Virus record (IMG/VR): IMGVR_UViG_3300046517_000498
Coordinates: 1-41,904 of that record
Strand: one strand, 5' to 3'
Length of the DNA stretch: 41,904 bases
Source: a virus
Below the pieces are notes generated by a model. That model was not told the DNA's origin. It made no database searches and worked only from the letters and a program-made list of their open reading frames with translations. Below are positions 15,520 through 24,094 of this stretch, one piece after another (position 1 is the stretch's first letter; every line of letters starts with the position of its first letter). The translations under genes were made by a program, and so were the position numbers.

Positions 15520-16779
15520 CTAGGCGCAGAGCAGGCGGACAGCGCAGTTGTCGCTGTACAAGTTGCCGAAGCCCATGCAGACGTCGAAGCGGTTGATCAT
15601 CTTGCGCTGCTGGGGATCGAACATCCGCACGAAGGCGACGTAGATGCCCGTGTCCGGATCCTTCTGCTGCGACGACATTTCGCACGCCTTCGGAATCTCG
15701 AGCTTGACGCCGACGATGCCGAACGCATCCTTGGCGAGCGCGAGCGCCTGCTTGCCTGCCTTGCCGTTGGGCGAGGACGTGCCGGGGAACAAGGTCAGCG
15801 CCGCGTTCGCGAGCGGCAGCGCCGAGACGTTCTGGTAGGGCGAGCCAGGGCCGTAGATCGTCGGCGAGATGTTGATCGTCGCCGTCGAGGCCGTGGCCGT
15901 CACCGACTGGTCATTGCCGTTGGCGTCGGTCGGGATGACGAACGTCTTCAGCGTGGCCGAGGTCGTGCGGCGCCGCGTCATCGGGTTGACCGCGTAGACG
16001 GCGTCGATCGAGAACACATCGCCCGTCTTGAACGTGTCGCCCGAGGTGCAGTTGACGACGAGCGTGGACGCCCCGTCGACCGACGTCGTGTTGACCGTCA
16101 CCGCATTCTGCCAGGTGCCCGCCGTGTGGTCGTAGAGCGACATCGACTCGTAGAAGTCGAAGCCCGCGTACTCCCCGAGGGCGCCCGTCTTGTAGGTCCG
16201 CGCCACATCCGACGCCGGATTGAAGAAGCCCTGCTGCGCCGGCACGAGGGACGTGTTGACCTGCGGCGGAATCGCGAACACCCGTTCGCCGCCAGGGGGA
16301 CACGCCAGTTCGAGCATCCGCTGACGCGCCTGATTGATCGTGCTCAGACTGGTCGGGTCGGTGCCCAGCACGCCGACGATGTTGTTCGAGTTCTTGTAGG
16401 CCCACGACGCCGCTCGCGAGTCGATCTCCTGAGCAATCTGCGCCATCGCCGGTTCGATGTAGATGTCGCGGAAGCGGTCACGGCCGCGCTCCACTTCCAA
16501 CGCCGCCTGCACCGAGTCCCATTCGAAGTCGTACCCGAAGACCTGGTTGCAGTTGACGGTCGTGTAGAGGCGGTTGATCGTGTTCGGGTTGTACCCGAGC
16601 CCGTTGCGGATGAAGCCGCGGTTCGGCAGCGGCACGCGCACGGATTCGCCAATGGCGAACTCGCGCTCGAACTCCTGCGTCCACGACGTGTTGAAGTAGC
16701 CTGCGATGGTGAGCTTGTTGACGAGAAGGCGCAGGGCCTCCATCGACAACCAGTCGACAAACTGAAATACCTGCGGCAT
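15520..16779 (-). CDS. Major capsid protein, P22 coat-like
   Basis: 419 residues, close to P22 coat (430). The N-terminus (VFQFVDWLSMEALRLLVNKL, then FEREFAIGESVRVPLPNRG) and the helix carrying FRDIYIEPAMAQIAQEIDSRAA match the P22 coat family, which uses the HK97 fold with an extra inserted domain. It lies immediately after the scaffold gene and two genes after portal, as in P22. It forms the icosahedral head shell. The strong synteny supports the call. Confidence 0.85.
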   Translation of the reverse strand: MPQVFQFVDWLSMEALRLLVNKLTIAGYFNTSWTQEFEREFAIGESVRVPLPNRGFIRNGLGYNPNTINRLYTTVNCNQVFGYDFEWDSVQAALEVERGRDRFRDIYIEPAMAQIAQEIDSRAASWAYKNSNNIVGVLGTDPTSLSTINQARQRMLELACPPGGERVFAIPPQVNTSLVPAQQGFFNPASDVARTYKTGALGEYAGFDFYESMSLYDHTAGTWQNAVTVNTTSVDGASTLVVNCTSGDTFKTGDVFSIDAVYAVNPMTRRRTTSATLKTFVIPTDANGNDQSVTATASTATINISPTIYGPGSPYQNVSALPLANAALTLFPGTSSPNGKAGKQALALAKDAFGIVGVKLEIPKACEMSSQQKDPDTGIYVAFVRMFDPQQRKMINRFDVCMGFGNLYSDNCAVRLLCA

Positions 16780-16809
16780 GGCCGGAACACTCCGGCCGGT
16801 GTCAGGACG

Positions 16810-17835
16810 TTACCGAGTGCCTCGGCGCGCGAGGGCCTTACGGTTCTGTTCGTCCATGTACCGGCGCACATCCCCGTCAGAGACGGCCGCGAGCGACGCA
16901 TCGGCGGGAGCGGCATTGCGCCGTCCGAGCGAGGTCGTGGGGGCCGGCGCCGACGAGATCCCCTTCGTGGGGGTCGGTGGCGTGGACGTCGAGGGCGAGA
17001 CGCGGGCTTCGAGACGCGCCATTTCACGAATCACTGCTCCAGCGTCAGGCAGTGCCGACAACCGATCGAACTCCTTCGGATGATCCGCGAGGTGTTGGAG
17101 CATCTCCGCTCCACGCTCGGAATCCTGAATCTCGCGCGCCACGAAGTCGAGCGGCCCTGAGCCTTGCCGGATGACCGGATTGGCGTCGATGAACGCTTGC
17201 GGCAGTTTGGCCCGGATCTCCGGGTCGCTTTCTTCCGCCTTCGTGTAATGCCCGAGATACTTCTGGCGTCCTGTTTCCAGGGTCGCCGTCCGCGACTGGT
17301 TCGCCTGATACTCCAGTTGGTCGTAGCGGCTTTGATACCGCGTGAACTGGCCCAAGGTCGCGTTCGGGTAGGCCGTGAAGAACTCGGCCTCATCCATTGG
17401 CGGCTTGGTGACATCAGGGCGAGTCAGGAGTTCGGCCGGCGGTCGTCCCTCAGTGGCCGGCGGTGAATCGGCCTTCTTGTCACCTGCACTCGAGGGCGTG
17501 ACCGGCGCGGTGCGACCCAGTTCTTCCCGCAGTTGGGCACGGAGCTTCAGTTTGTCTTGAAGATCCTTGATCTCCGTGTCCAGTTCCGCGTTCCGAGTGG
17601 CCGCGTTCCCACGTTTCTTGCTCGACGGCGCGGGTTCCGAGTCCGCTGGGGTCTTCGCCGCGATTTCGGCGGCCGGAGCGTCCGGCTCGGAGGGGGACGA
17701 ATCCTCTTTGGGCGTCCGTTCGGCAGGCGGAGCCTTGTCAGGCAGTTCGCCGGTCATTTTCCAATGGTCACGCGCCTGGCTATCGAGGCTGGCGACCGCT
17801 TCCGACAAGAGAGCTGGAGACGAGTCAGCGTTCAT
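16810..17835 (-). CDS. Scaffolding protein, P22 gp8-like
   Basis: 341 residues between portal and coat, the scaffold position. The N-terminal 150 residues are Pro/Ala/Ser/Glu-rich and probably disordered, with one coiled coil (NAELDTEIKDLQDKLKLRAQL). A helical middle and a short basic helix at the end (RRYMDEQNRKALARRGTR) follow. P22 scaffold also binds coat through a basic C-terminal helix-turn-helix. It would direct procapsid assembly and then leave. TATACT (17854-17849) lies just upstream of ATG 17835, but no matching -35 box is present. Confidence 0.75.
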   Translation of the reverse strand: MNADSSPALLSEAVASLDSQARDHWKMTGELPDKAPPAERTPKEDSSPSEPDAPAAEIAAKTPADSEPAPSSKKRGNAATRNAELDTEIKDLQDKLKLRAQLREELGRTAPVTPSSAGDKKADSPPATEGRPPAELLTRPDVTKPPMDEAEFFTAYPNATLGQFTRYQSRYDQLEYQANQSRTATLETGRQKYLGHYTKAEESDPEIRAKLPQAFIDANPVIRQGSGPLDFVAREIQDSERGAEMLQHLADHPKEFDRLSALPDAGAVIREMARLEARVSPSTSTPPTPTKGISSAPAPTTSLGRRNAAPADASLAAVSDGDVRRYMDEQNRKALARRGTR

Positions 17836-17864
17836 GCGTCAGTCCGAGAGTATACGCCAAGTTG

Positions 17865-20147
17865 TCAAGCGCCCGTGCCGTTCACGCTCGGTTCGGCCGG
17901 CGGCGGGGTGAGCGCGGCCGTCTTTTCCAGGATCGCGTGCTCGTGGGCGTGGTCAAGCGCCTTGCCTAGAATCTCGTGCGAGTGCTTGTCCTGCTGGAGC
18001 GCCGACTTGTTGATGTGCTCGCGGAGCGCCTTGGCCAGGTGCAACTGCTTTTCGATGCCCTGCTCGAGCGAATCGACGTAGGACCGGAAGTTCTCGGCAT
18101 CGACCTTGACTTGCGCGTTCGACATCGAGGCCGCAGCCGTGATCATCGTGCGACGAGTCGCCGCATCCTGCTCGAGTTCGGTCTGCTGCGTCTCGATCTG
18201 ACCCTTGATCTGCGCGATCGACGCATCGACGGCACCCTTGGCCTGAATCTTTGCCGTTTCGGTCTGGAGTTGCGTCTTCAGCGCCTGATTCTCGCTCTGG
18301 AGCTGCTGAATCATGCCCTGCACTTGCGGCGGGAGCGCCCCAGTGTCCGGCGGCGAGATGATCTCGGCCATTTCGTCGCCAATCGGGCCGAGGTTGCGGA
18401 GCTTGATCGTCCGAGACAGGATCTTCGCCGCCGCCGGCTGGCCGATGACGCCGACGAGCGACTGAATGTTCTCGACCAGGTCAGACGCGAACTCATCGGC
18501 CGCCACGCGCTCGGACTGGTAACTTGGCCCGGTCGAGAGCGTCACGTCGTGGTCGGTGTCTTCCACGGGAACAGACGTCGCGTCAGGCGTCGGCACGTCA
18601 TTGATGCGTTGCTGCATGACCTGGCCGTTGACCTTGCGCACGGCGACCGTGCGCGGCGTGTCGTAGAAGTGCGGAATCAGTTCTTCGAGCAAGACACCCG
18701 TGCGCGTGATGGCGGCTTCGTAGTGATCCACGAAGTGATACGTGCCGTGCTGCGTGGAATCGCGAATCTTGTCGAGCGCGACCCCTGACTTCTCGTTGTT
18801 CCGTTGCGCTTGGGTCGGGAGCGCCATCGAGCCCATCGCGGCCTGAATCGCACGCCGTGCGGATTCGGCGCCCATTTCGAGCGCCTGAATCGGAGGCTCA
18901 TAGGGCTGACGCACAGGGAACTCTGGCGGCGTGGCCGAGCCGTCTGACACGGCGTTCACCTGGATGACGGCGATCGGCTGCGAGAGAGACGCCTGCAAGT
19001 TGTCGAGTTCGTCCGGATCGAGCGAGCCGCGGCGAATAAAGTACGGGAACTTCGGCGTCATGCCGACCAGTTCCGCTTCGCAGGTCCGGTAGTAGCAGTA
19101 GAGCATGTAGGGGTCGCGTGCGAGCCGCACGAGACTCAGGATCTTCCGCTTCGGGCCGCCGCCTTCATCGACGTAGAGGATCTTGCCAAAGCAGCCGATG
19201 AGGGGAATGGACGAGCCGGGCCAGTCGGTTTCTTCCAGAATCTCAAGGCCGTTGGTCAGATACTTCTTGACCTTCGGCGTCTCGACGACGCGCGACTTGG
19301 CGCCCTTGGGCGCTTTGCCTTCGTGCATCGTGATCGTGCCGTCCTCGGCCGTCTCGGCCCAGACGGTCGTCTTCTCGTGCTCGATCGTCCAGTACTCTGC
19401 CAGCTGAATCGACTCGGGCTTGAACCAGCCCGGATACTGCTTCACGAGTTCGGGATAGGCGTCCCGAATCTCGGCGTCCGGAAAGCGGCGCTGGTAGTCC
19501 TTCACCGGCCACCGCTCGTAGACGAACGCCCACTTGATGTCCGACATGTCCGGGCGCTGGAAGTCTGGATCCGGCAGCACCAGGTCGGGATTGGGAATCG
19601 GGTCGATCATTAACTGCTGATCAAGGAGACTCGGACTCAGTTGGCCGGTCGTCGCATCGGGCGTCACGCGATTGGTGACGTACTTGGCCGTGATGCGCCA
19701 GTAGCCGTAGCTCCGCTGGACGGCGTTCTCGAAGCCGGCCGTGTAGGCGTCCTGCGCTTTCGACTGGTACTCGATCTGCCGAATCAGATCCTGTCGAAAC
19801 TGCGCGGTCTGGTCGTTGGCGCCGTCGCCGAGAGGCGTAACCTTGATGGCTCGCTCGTGCTCGCGGACGTCATTAACCAGTTGATTGACGTACTGGCCCA
19901 CCTCGTCCAATGTGAGGGCGGGGCGGCCGGCGTCAATCCGCTGACGCTTGTCTTTCGGATCCCACGGGTCGCCGGCGACGACCTTGATGTCTTCCTTGCC
20001 TTCTTCGCGGACTTCCCGCCATTCGTCTTGGGCATACGTGAACCGCTTCCGCATCTCCGCGAGAATCGGATCGGACTCATAGTCCTTCGCGGCGATCACA
20101 TTCGCGTTGGTGTTATCCACGCTAGTAGGCCGCGCCTGGCGTGCCAC
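17865..20147 (-). CDS. Portal protein, P22 gp1-like
   Basis: 760 residues (P22 portal has 725). The N-terminus (RFTYAQDEWREVREEGKEDIKVVAGDPWD, RPALTLDEVGQYVNQLVNDVREH) is characteristic of the P22-type portal family. A long helical C-terminus from about residue 600 (LQSENQALKTQLQ, IKGQIETQQTELEQDAATRR) probably forms the barrel seen in P22. The portal is the dodecameric DNA gate at one capsid vertex. The start is uncertain: GTG 20147 overlaps the upstream gene by 26 bases, and GTG 20120 (751 residues) would begin just after its stop. Confidence 0.85.
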   Translation of the reverse strand: MARQARPTSVDNTNANVIAAKDYESDPILAEMRKRFTYAQDEWREVREEGKEDIKVVAGDPWDPKDKRQRIDAGRPALTLDEVGQYVNQLVNDVREHERAIKVTPLGDGANDQTAQFRQDLIRQIEYQSKAQDAYTAGFENAVQRSYGYWRITAKYVTNRVTPDATTGQLSPSLLDQQLMIDPIPNPDLVLPDPDFQRPDMSDIKWAFVYERWPVKDYQRRFPDAEIRDAYPELVKQYPGWFKPESIQLAEYWTIEHEKTTVWAETAEDGTITMHEGKAPKGAKSRVVETPKVKKYLTNGLEILEETDWPGSSIPLIGCFGKILYVDEGGGPKRKILSLVRLARDPYMLYCYYRTCEAELVGMTPKFPYFIRRGSLDPDELDNLQASLSQPIAVIQVNAVSDGSATPPEFPVRQPYEPPIQALEMGAESARRAIQAAMGSMALPTQAQRNNEKSGVALDKIRDSTQHGTYHFVDHYEAAITRTGVLLEELIPHFYDTPRTVAVRKVNGQVMQQRINDVPTPDATSVPVEDTDHDVTLSTGPSYQSERVAADEFASDLVENIQSLVGVIGQPAAAKILSRTIKLRNLGPIGDEMAEIISPPDTGALPPQVQGMIQQLQSENQALKTQLQTETAKIQAKGAVDASIAQIKGQIETQQTELEQDAATRRTMITAAASMSNAQVKVDAENFRSYVDSLEQGIEKQLHLAKALREHINKSALQQDKHSHEILGKALDHAHEHAILEKTAALTPPPAEPSVNGTGA

Positions 20148-20391
20148 GCTTCAGGTTGTTGCGGCTCCTGAAGTTGTAGGCGTGCGACTCGCCCGTGTAG
20201 GACGACGTCTCGGCTTTCTTCGCGTCCTTCTCGTGCTTCTTGGCCATCCGCGCGCCCTTGGCGGTTTCCTTGTTCCCGTGCATCGCGCCCATGTTGTTCA
20301 TCGCGCCGTAGACGTAGCGCGCGGCGGCGCGGCCGGTCTTGCCCTTTTTCGCCGCTTCCTTCTCCAACGCGACTTCTAAGAACTTGGGCAT
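20122..20391 (-). CDS. Small basic protein upstream of portal
   Basis: 89 residues, Lys/Ala-rich. It includes EKEAAKKGKTGRAAARYVYGAMNNMGAMHGNK and a helical lysine-rich stretch. The end (SSYTGESHAYNFRSRNNLKRG) resembles the tail of the gene at 20589-20813 (ESHAYDFRRKV). Similar small basic proteins precede portal genes in other podoviruses. Function unknown; binding to DNA or to virion proteins is possible from charge only. Confidence 0.65.
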   Translation of the reverse strand: MPKFLEVALEKEAAKKGKTGRAAARYVYGAMNNMGAMHGNKETAKGARMAKKHEKDAKKAETSSYTGESHAYNFRSRNNLKRGTPGAAY

Positions 20392-20592
20392 TTAGGTGTT
20401 CCTCAAGGCGTCGGAGAGCGTGTGAATCACGGGTTGGAGAAACAGCGCGAGCGATTCGCGATCGATGGCGACTGACCGCGGAATCTCGATCGTCACTGTC
20501 TCGTCGTTGTAGGACTCGGTCGGCTTCGGCGCCTCGGCCGACACGGTAGACTCGACCACGCGAATCTGCACGGTGTAGGTCGGGGCCTTCAT
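20392..20592 (-). CDS. Hypothetical small protein
   Basis: 66 residues with a strand-like N-terminal half (TYTVQIRVVESTV; ETVTIEIPRS) and a C-terminal helix (ESLALFLQPVIHTLSDALRN). ATG 20592 overlaps the preceding stop (ATGA), so it is translated with its neighbours. I do not recognise it. Confidence 0.6.
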   Translation of the reverse strand: MKAPTYTVQIRVVESTVSAEAPKPTESYNDETVTIEIPRSVAIDRESLALFLQPVIHTLSDALRNT

Positions 20593-20813
20593 GCGTTCAC
20601 CTTGCGGCGAAAGTCGTAGGCGTGCGATTCGCTCTTGCCGATGTCCGGATACTTCGCGTGGACCTTGCGGCGAATCGCGGCGGGATTCTTCGCGAAGTGA
20701 GCGCGAGCCAGCGCGTTCCGCGCGTGACTCTTGTCCTCGATCGGGAAGGACCGATCCGGACCCGCGAACTCGGACGTCGGAATCGCCTTGCGCGCCTTGG
20801 CTGTGAGTTTCAT
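20589..20813 (-). CDS. DUF6582-like small protein
   Basis: 74 residues from ATG 20813 (TGATG coupling with the preceding gene). The sequence LTAKARKAIPTSEFAGPDRSF, PIEDKSHARNALARAHF and VHAKYPDIGK fits the short phage domain often called DUF6582, found alone or attached to larger phage proteins. Its role is unknown. The end ESHAYDFRRKV recurs in the gene at 20122-20391. An open frame extends upstream but has no better start. Confidence 0.65.
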   Translation of the reverse strand: MKLTAKARKAIPTSEFAGPDRSFPIEDKSHARNALARAHFAKNPAAIRRKVHAKYPDIGKSESHAYDFRRKVNA

Positions 20814-21001
20814 CAGTTCACCAGGTCCGTGACGATAAGAGAGGGCGGCTCGGATGGCGCGGCATGCGGGAGGAGCTGCTGCACGGCCTTGGCGATGCGC
20901 GCCCCAAGAGACAGGTCGTAGGCGACGTTCGGATCGATGTCGACGTCCACGCAGAGACGCTTGCCGTCCTGACCCTCGACGCTCATCTGCATCAGGATCA
21001 T
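20813..21001 (-). CDS. Hypothetical small protein
   Basis: 62 residues with an acidic strand segment (CVDVDIDPNVAYDLSLGARI) and a C-terminal hydrophobic end. It overlaps the next gene by one base (TGATG) and the previous one as ATGA. The arrangement supports a real, translated gene. Family not recognised. Confidence 0.55.
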   Translation of the reverse strand: MILMQMSVEGQDGKRLCVDVDIDPNVAYDLSLGARIAKAVQQLLPHAAPSEPPSLIVTDLVN

Positions 21002-21201
21002 ACGACCCGCCGAATCGACACGCCGTCAAAGGCATAGAGGCGCCCGCGGCGGTCGCGATACGTGTCGAGGACCGGACGCGCGGACGGCGACATCCCGAGA
21101 GCAGCCTTGAACGGCTCGGACTTCAAGACGGGCGGATGGAACGCTTGCGCCTCACGCGAGACGGCGACCTTTGTCAACTGCCGCGTGCGCTCAGTGGACA
21201 T
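20998..21201 (-). CDS. Hypothetical small protein
   Basis: 67 residues, basic, ending DTYRDRRGRLYAFDGVSIRRVV, which looks like a short beta hairpin. ATG 21201 lies inside the end of the 50-residue zinc-finger gene (11-base overlap). It is part of the row of small genes between terminase and portal. Function unknown. Confidence 0.55.
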   Translation of the reverse strand: MSTERTRQLTKVAVSREAQAFHPPVLKSEPFKAALGMSPSARPVLDTYRDRRGRLYAFDGVSIRRVV

Positions 21202-21343
21202 CGACGTTCGCCGGCGCCGGCTTCGACGCGGCGATCCGATCCGCCTCGTCCTGTAACCGGATGTACATGTGCGGACAGCGCTCGGAGTGCAGGCGCGGAT
21301 CGAACGCCTTCAGGCACTTCGGGCAGACGGAGAACAGCGGCAT
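21191..21343 (-). CDS. 50-residue zinc-finger-like protein
   Basis: This ORF of 50 residues starts at ATG 21343 with GGGAG nine bases upstream. It holds CPKC (7-10), then H19, C23 and H25 (SERCPHMYIR), a plausible zinc-binding set. A helix follows (LQDEADRIAA). It is short enough to be missed by common gene callers. It lies just downstream of the terminase gene. Small zinc proteins are abundant across this genome; their targets are unknown. Confidence 0.65.
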   Translation of the reverse strand: MPLFSVCPKCLKAFDPRLHSERCPHMYIRLQDEADRIAASKPAPANVDVH

Positions 21344-21418
21344 CTAGAACGACTCCCGGCGTCGGTCGTGATACGCAACCGAAGAGTGGCCGGCCGTCAT
21401 GGCGGGAAAGGATAGCAT
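21344..21418 (-). CDS. Possible 24-residue microprotein
   Basis: ATG 21418 opens a 24-residue ORF (MLSFPAMTAGHSSVAYHDRR...) that ends with TAG immediately before the zinc-finger ATG. It fills the gap after terminase. It has no clear ribosome site (only a possible coupling to the terminase stop), so it may be just spacer. Confidence 0.25.
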   Translation of the reverse strand: MLSFPAMTAGHSSVAYHDRRRESF

Positions 21419-21420
21419 GA

Positions 21421-22911
21421 CTACGTCCCCATCCACGTGCCGATGCGCCGGACCATCGACGGGGCCTTGATGGTGGAGGTCGCACGCACCGGGCTCGCGA
21501 AGGTCAGGGCCAGGGCGTCGGCATCATCCGGAGAATCAAGTCCCCGGTTCCGCATCGACCGCTTATCCTCGAGCCACACCCGCTGCTGCTGGTCGCTCCG
21601 CACGCCCGGACCCACCAGGTCGGATTCGAGTTCCGCACTCCCGTCAATCGCGCCGGCCGCCAACCACTCCTTCATCTTCTGCCACATGTAGTCCCGCATG
21701 AACCGACATTGGGCATCGGGCGAATCGGCGCCGAAGTTCACTTCCTGCACGTTCCGGTGCCCTAGCATCCGCAACCGCTGGCCAATGGGGCCGGCAATGC
21801 CGGCGCTGTCCAGGAAAAGCGTGTGGACCTTCCGGCCCTCGTAGAGCGTCGTTAGGACCTCGGCCAGCCGCGTCGTGAGGACCGCCGGATCGCGCGTGAA
21901 CTCGCCCTTCACCCGAATCGGCGGAATCGTCCGCGCATCATTCCCGCGCCGAAACCGAATCACATTGTCGTCCCCGCCGCCCCACGCCAAGTCGCAGCCG
22001 ACGACCAGCGGCTCGTCCGGCATGACGTAGACCTTCCGCGCCTGCGCCTGCAGCACCCGCTCCTGATCAATGAACTGCGCGTCAGAGGCCCGTGGCGGCA
22101 ACCCCCGCACACGCACCCGGAAGAAGTCCGAGTCCTCCCCGTACTGCGCCGCCCACTCCGCAATCGTCTCCTTGTTCGTGAACCGCGACGTCCGCGAATC
22201 CACCACCACCGACTCCCATTTGTTCCGTTCGTTCCCGAAGACCGCCCGATGAAACTGCCCCGTCAACCGCGTCGGGTTCCCGCAGAGGAAAATCATCGGC
22301 TCCCCGTCCGTCAACCCGCCCTCCGCCACCGTGTGAATCTGATCCGGCACCGCCGAATCCTCATCGAAGATGTAAAACGACGTCGAGTCCCGCGCATGCT
22401 GACCCGCGAACGACTCGCTGTTCTCCTCCCGGCACGTCTGCGGCGTCACAAACCACGACTCCTTGTGCCCCTTCTCATACATCCGCGCCGTGTTGATCTC
22501 AAACCGATGCGCGGTGAGGCACAACTTCGTCCACCGCGTAATCGCCGGCCACGTCTTCGTCTCGAGCTGAATCGACGTGTTCGCCGTCACCACGCCCTGC
22601 GCGTGCGGACGGGTCGACATAATCCAATCGACCAGCCAGGCGACCAGCACGCTCTTGCCCACGCCGTGACCCGACGACACCGCCATCCGAATCGGCGCCA
22701 CCGGATCCTGCCCGTTGAACGCATTCCGCCGCACCCGCAGCCCCAGCTTCGTCAGAAACTCGACCTGCCACGCATCAGGGCCAGCCTCGAGCGACAGACT
22801 CCCGCCGCTCTCCCCCCACGGATACGCCCCACGCACAAACGCCAGCGGATCGTAGTACCACTCCACGAGCAGCTCGTCTAACCGACTCTCCTGCTCGCTT
22901 GCCGCTGCCAT
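21421..22911 (-). CDS. Terminase large subunit
   Basis: 496 residues. The ATPase half has Walker A SGHGVGKS (80-87), Walker B ending in DED (183-185) and coupling motif CGNPT (210-214). The nuclease half has the RNase H-like acidic positions: GCDLAWGGGDD (D307), LFLDSAG, and DDADALALTF near the C-terminus. The protein drives DNA into the procapsid and cuts it. The start ATG 22911 shares a base with the upstream stop (TAATG). Length and motif order are normal for the family. Confidence 0.93.
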   Translation of the reverse strand: MAAASEQESRLDELLVEWYYDPLAFVRGAYPWGESGGSLSLEAGPDAWQVEFLTKLGLRVRRNAFNGQDPVAPIRMAVSSGHGVGKSVLVAWLVDWIMSTRPHAQGVVTANTSIQLETKTWPAITRWTKLCLTAHRFEINTARMYEKGHKESWFVTPQTCREENSESFAGQHARDSTSFYIFDEDSAVPDQIHTVAEGGLTDGEPMIFLCGNPTRLTGQFHRAVFGNERNKWESVVVDSRTSRFTNKETIAEWAAQYGEDSDFFRVRVRGLPPRASDAQFIDQERVLQAQARKVYVMPDEPLVVGCDLAWGGGDDNVIRFRRGNDARTIPPIRVKGEFTRDPAVLTTRLAEVLTTLYEGRKVHTLFLDSAGIAGPIGQRLRMLGHRNVQEVNFGADSPDAQCRFMRDYMWQKMKEWLAAGAIDGSAELESDLVGPGVRSDQQQRVWLEDKRSMRNRGLDSPDDADALALTFASPVRATSTIKAPSMVRRIGTWMGT

Positions 22912-23114
22912 TATTTTGACCCCTCGCGCATCATCCAGACAGGAGGCGACGGATCGACACGTGGAGGCACGCCATCAGTCCAATCCAAGGCGTGCGGGTC
23001 GTCCTTCAGGATGGCCGCGCACGCCTCACATTCGCCACACTCGCGGCAATAGCCTTCATGCCACCGATGCACGCCCTGCCGACACTTCCACGCCCGAAAC
23101 CGCGACCGCCTCAC
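22911..23114 (-). CDS. Cys-rich zinc-binding small protein
   Basis: 67 residues starting with GTG 23114, which overlaps the upstream stop (GTGA). The N-terminal half is basic and carries C11 and then CRECGECEAC (four cysteines with spacing two), enough for one or two zinc sites. The C-terminal half is Pro/Asp-rich. It lies between the candidate small terminase and the large terminase. Its role is unknown; a packaging accessory is conceivable. Confidence 0.6.
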   Translation of the reverse strand: MRRSRFRAWKCRQGVHRWHEGYCRECGECEACAAILKDDPHALDWTDGVPPRVDPSPPVWMMREGSK

Positions 23115-23590
23115 GACTTGTCACCGTCTCCCGTCACCCGCGCAATGACGACGCCAGAAACGGACTTGGCCGCCGACACACGAGCGCGAGCCGCGTCAAT
23201 CCGACTCTTCAGGTCCCCGTCACGCACCGTCACCTCCACCTGCTCGCTCGGCTTCTTCGGATGATCGAGAGCGTAGGCCAGGAGGAGAGCGGCCGCCGCA
23301 TTGTTCGGATCTCGGACGGCGAGGTGATAGTGGGTCCCATCCGCCATGTTCGGGTCGTTCAGGACGGATTCGATCTCTTCGGGGTCGTCGAGGCGCTCCC
23401 ACTTGCCACTCAGGGGATTCCGCTTCATGAAGTGGACCAGGCCCACGGCCGATCGGATCTGCGCTTCAATGATGTCGCGGCGCCTGGCGTAGACCTGCTG
23501 CCTTGTGGCCTCGAGCTCGCGCCGGCGCACGGTTTCGGGATCGTGGGGTTGGACGTCTTCAGTGGGAGGCGACACGGCGCGGAGTGCCAT
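23111..23590 (-). CDS. Candidate terminase small subunit
   Basis: 159 residues, about the length of P22 gp3 (162). It has helical segments (ETVRRRELEATRQQVYARRRDIIEAQIRSA), a mid region with KWERLDDPEEIESVL and a C-terminal basic helix (LKSRIDAARARVSAAK). The position, one small gene upstream of the large terminase, is the main argument for calling it the DNA-recognition subunit. No helix-turn-helix is obvious by eye. ATG 23590 has no clear ribosome site; a structured element lies directly upstream. Confidence 0.45.
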   Translation of the reverse strand: MALRAVSPPTEDVQPHDPETVRRRELEATRQQVYARRRDIIEAQIRSAVGLVHFMKRNPLSGKWERLDDPEEIESVLNDPNMADGTHYHLAVRDPNNAAAALLLAYALDHPKKPSEQVEVTVRDGDLKSRIDAARARVSAAKSVSGVVIARVTGDGDKS

Positions 23591-23600
23591 GCGGCATTGT

Positions 23601-23680
23601 AAAGCAAACGGCCGATGGGAGAGCCTGGCGGCTCTACCCTCTCGGCCGATCGTGCGCTCGAGCGTTGGCTACTTTGCTTT
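23601..23680. other. 80-base folded element upstream of candidate TerS
   Basis: AAAGCAAA (23601-23608) is an exact inverted repeat of TTTGCTTT (23673-23680). Inside it CGGCCGA/TCGGCCG, GGG/CCC and AGAGCC/GGCTCT form a long hairpin (about 23609-23648, loop TGGC), and CGCTCGAGCG forms a second palindrome. The whole folds like a three-way junction on either strand. It lies in the late leader, just before the candidate TerS gene. It may be a regulatory RNA, a packaging site or a processing site. It does not fit a tRNA. Confidence 0.45.
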
Positions 23681-23836
23681 GCCGAACGTGACAACCGTTA
23701 CTTCAACGTTCGGCAAGGTGCGAACTTCAACGATCGCCGGCCCGCTATGTTCCGTGTGTCTGAAGGCGCCGCAGTGGCACGTTTCGACCGTGGCGCTAGG
23801 CTTGGACCTTGTGAATGTGTGAATGTGCGGCGTCAC
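23669..23836 (-). CDS. Small His/Cys zinc-binding protein
   Basis: 55 residues starting at GTG 23836, which overlaps the previous stop (GTGA). It contains HIHTF, then ETCHCGAFRHTEH. This HxH ... CxCGxxR layout is common in tiny phage proteins and can bind one zinc. The ribosome site is weak, so translation would depend on coupling. Its stop falls inside the folded element at 23601-23680. Function unknown. Confidence 0.5.
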   Translation of the reverse strand: MTPHIHTFTRSKPSATVETCHCGAFRHTEHSGPAIVEVRTLPNVEVTVVTFGKAK

Positions 23837-23982
23837 AGCTTCACCGCGACGGCGCCATAGACCTGGCGCGCGATACGTTCGCCCCGCGGCGATCGGAGCA
23901 TGTCGCACAGCGAACGGAGCTCGTGCGCGGCTACCGGCGAGTCTTCAATGCGATATGTGAACCCGTTATGCGTAACAAACAT
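23833..23982 (-). CDS. First small gene of the late operon
   Basis: 49 residues from ATG 23982, chosen because AGGAGGTT lies six bases upstream, the best ribosome site nearby. It has a short strand pair (MFVTHNGFTYRIED), then a helix (AAHELRSLCDMLRSPRGERIARQVYG). It is the first minus-strand gene after the control region, so it would be the first late-operon product. I do not recognise it; a small regulator is possible. Confidence 0.55.
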   Translation of the reverse strand: MFVTHNGFTYRIEDSPVAAHELRSLCDMLRSPRGERIARQVYGAVAVKL

Positions 23983-24094
23983 GAGCGGAACCTCCTGAGA
24001 TACGTCCGACAGGCTAGACACTAGAACACGTCATAGCTAAAGACTAGCATGTATACCGTTTCAAGCGCAAGCACAATCGTGCTAATCATTAACA

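Noticed and set aside
17835-17867. Promoter between portal and scaffold (TTGACA and TATACT on the minus strand)
   Set aside because: The two boxes are only 8 bases apart, so they cannot act together; at best a weak -10.
23601-23680. tRNA gene, suggested by an 80-base span with 8-base closing arms
   Set aside because: No T-loop or anticodon arm on either strand; the internal structure is a long hairpin.
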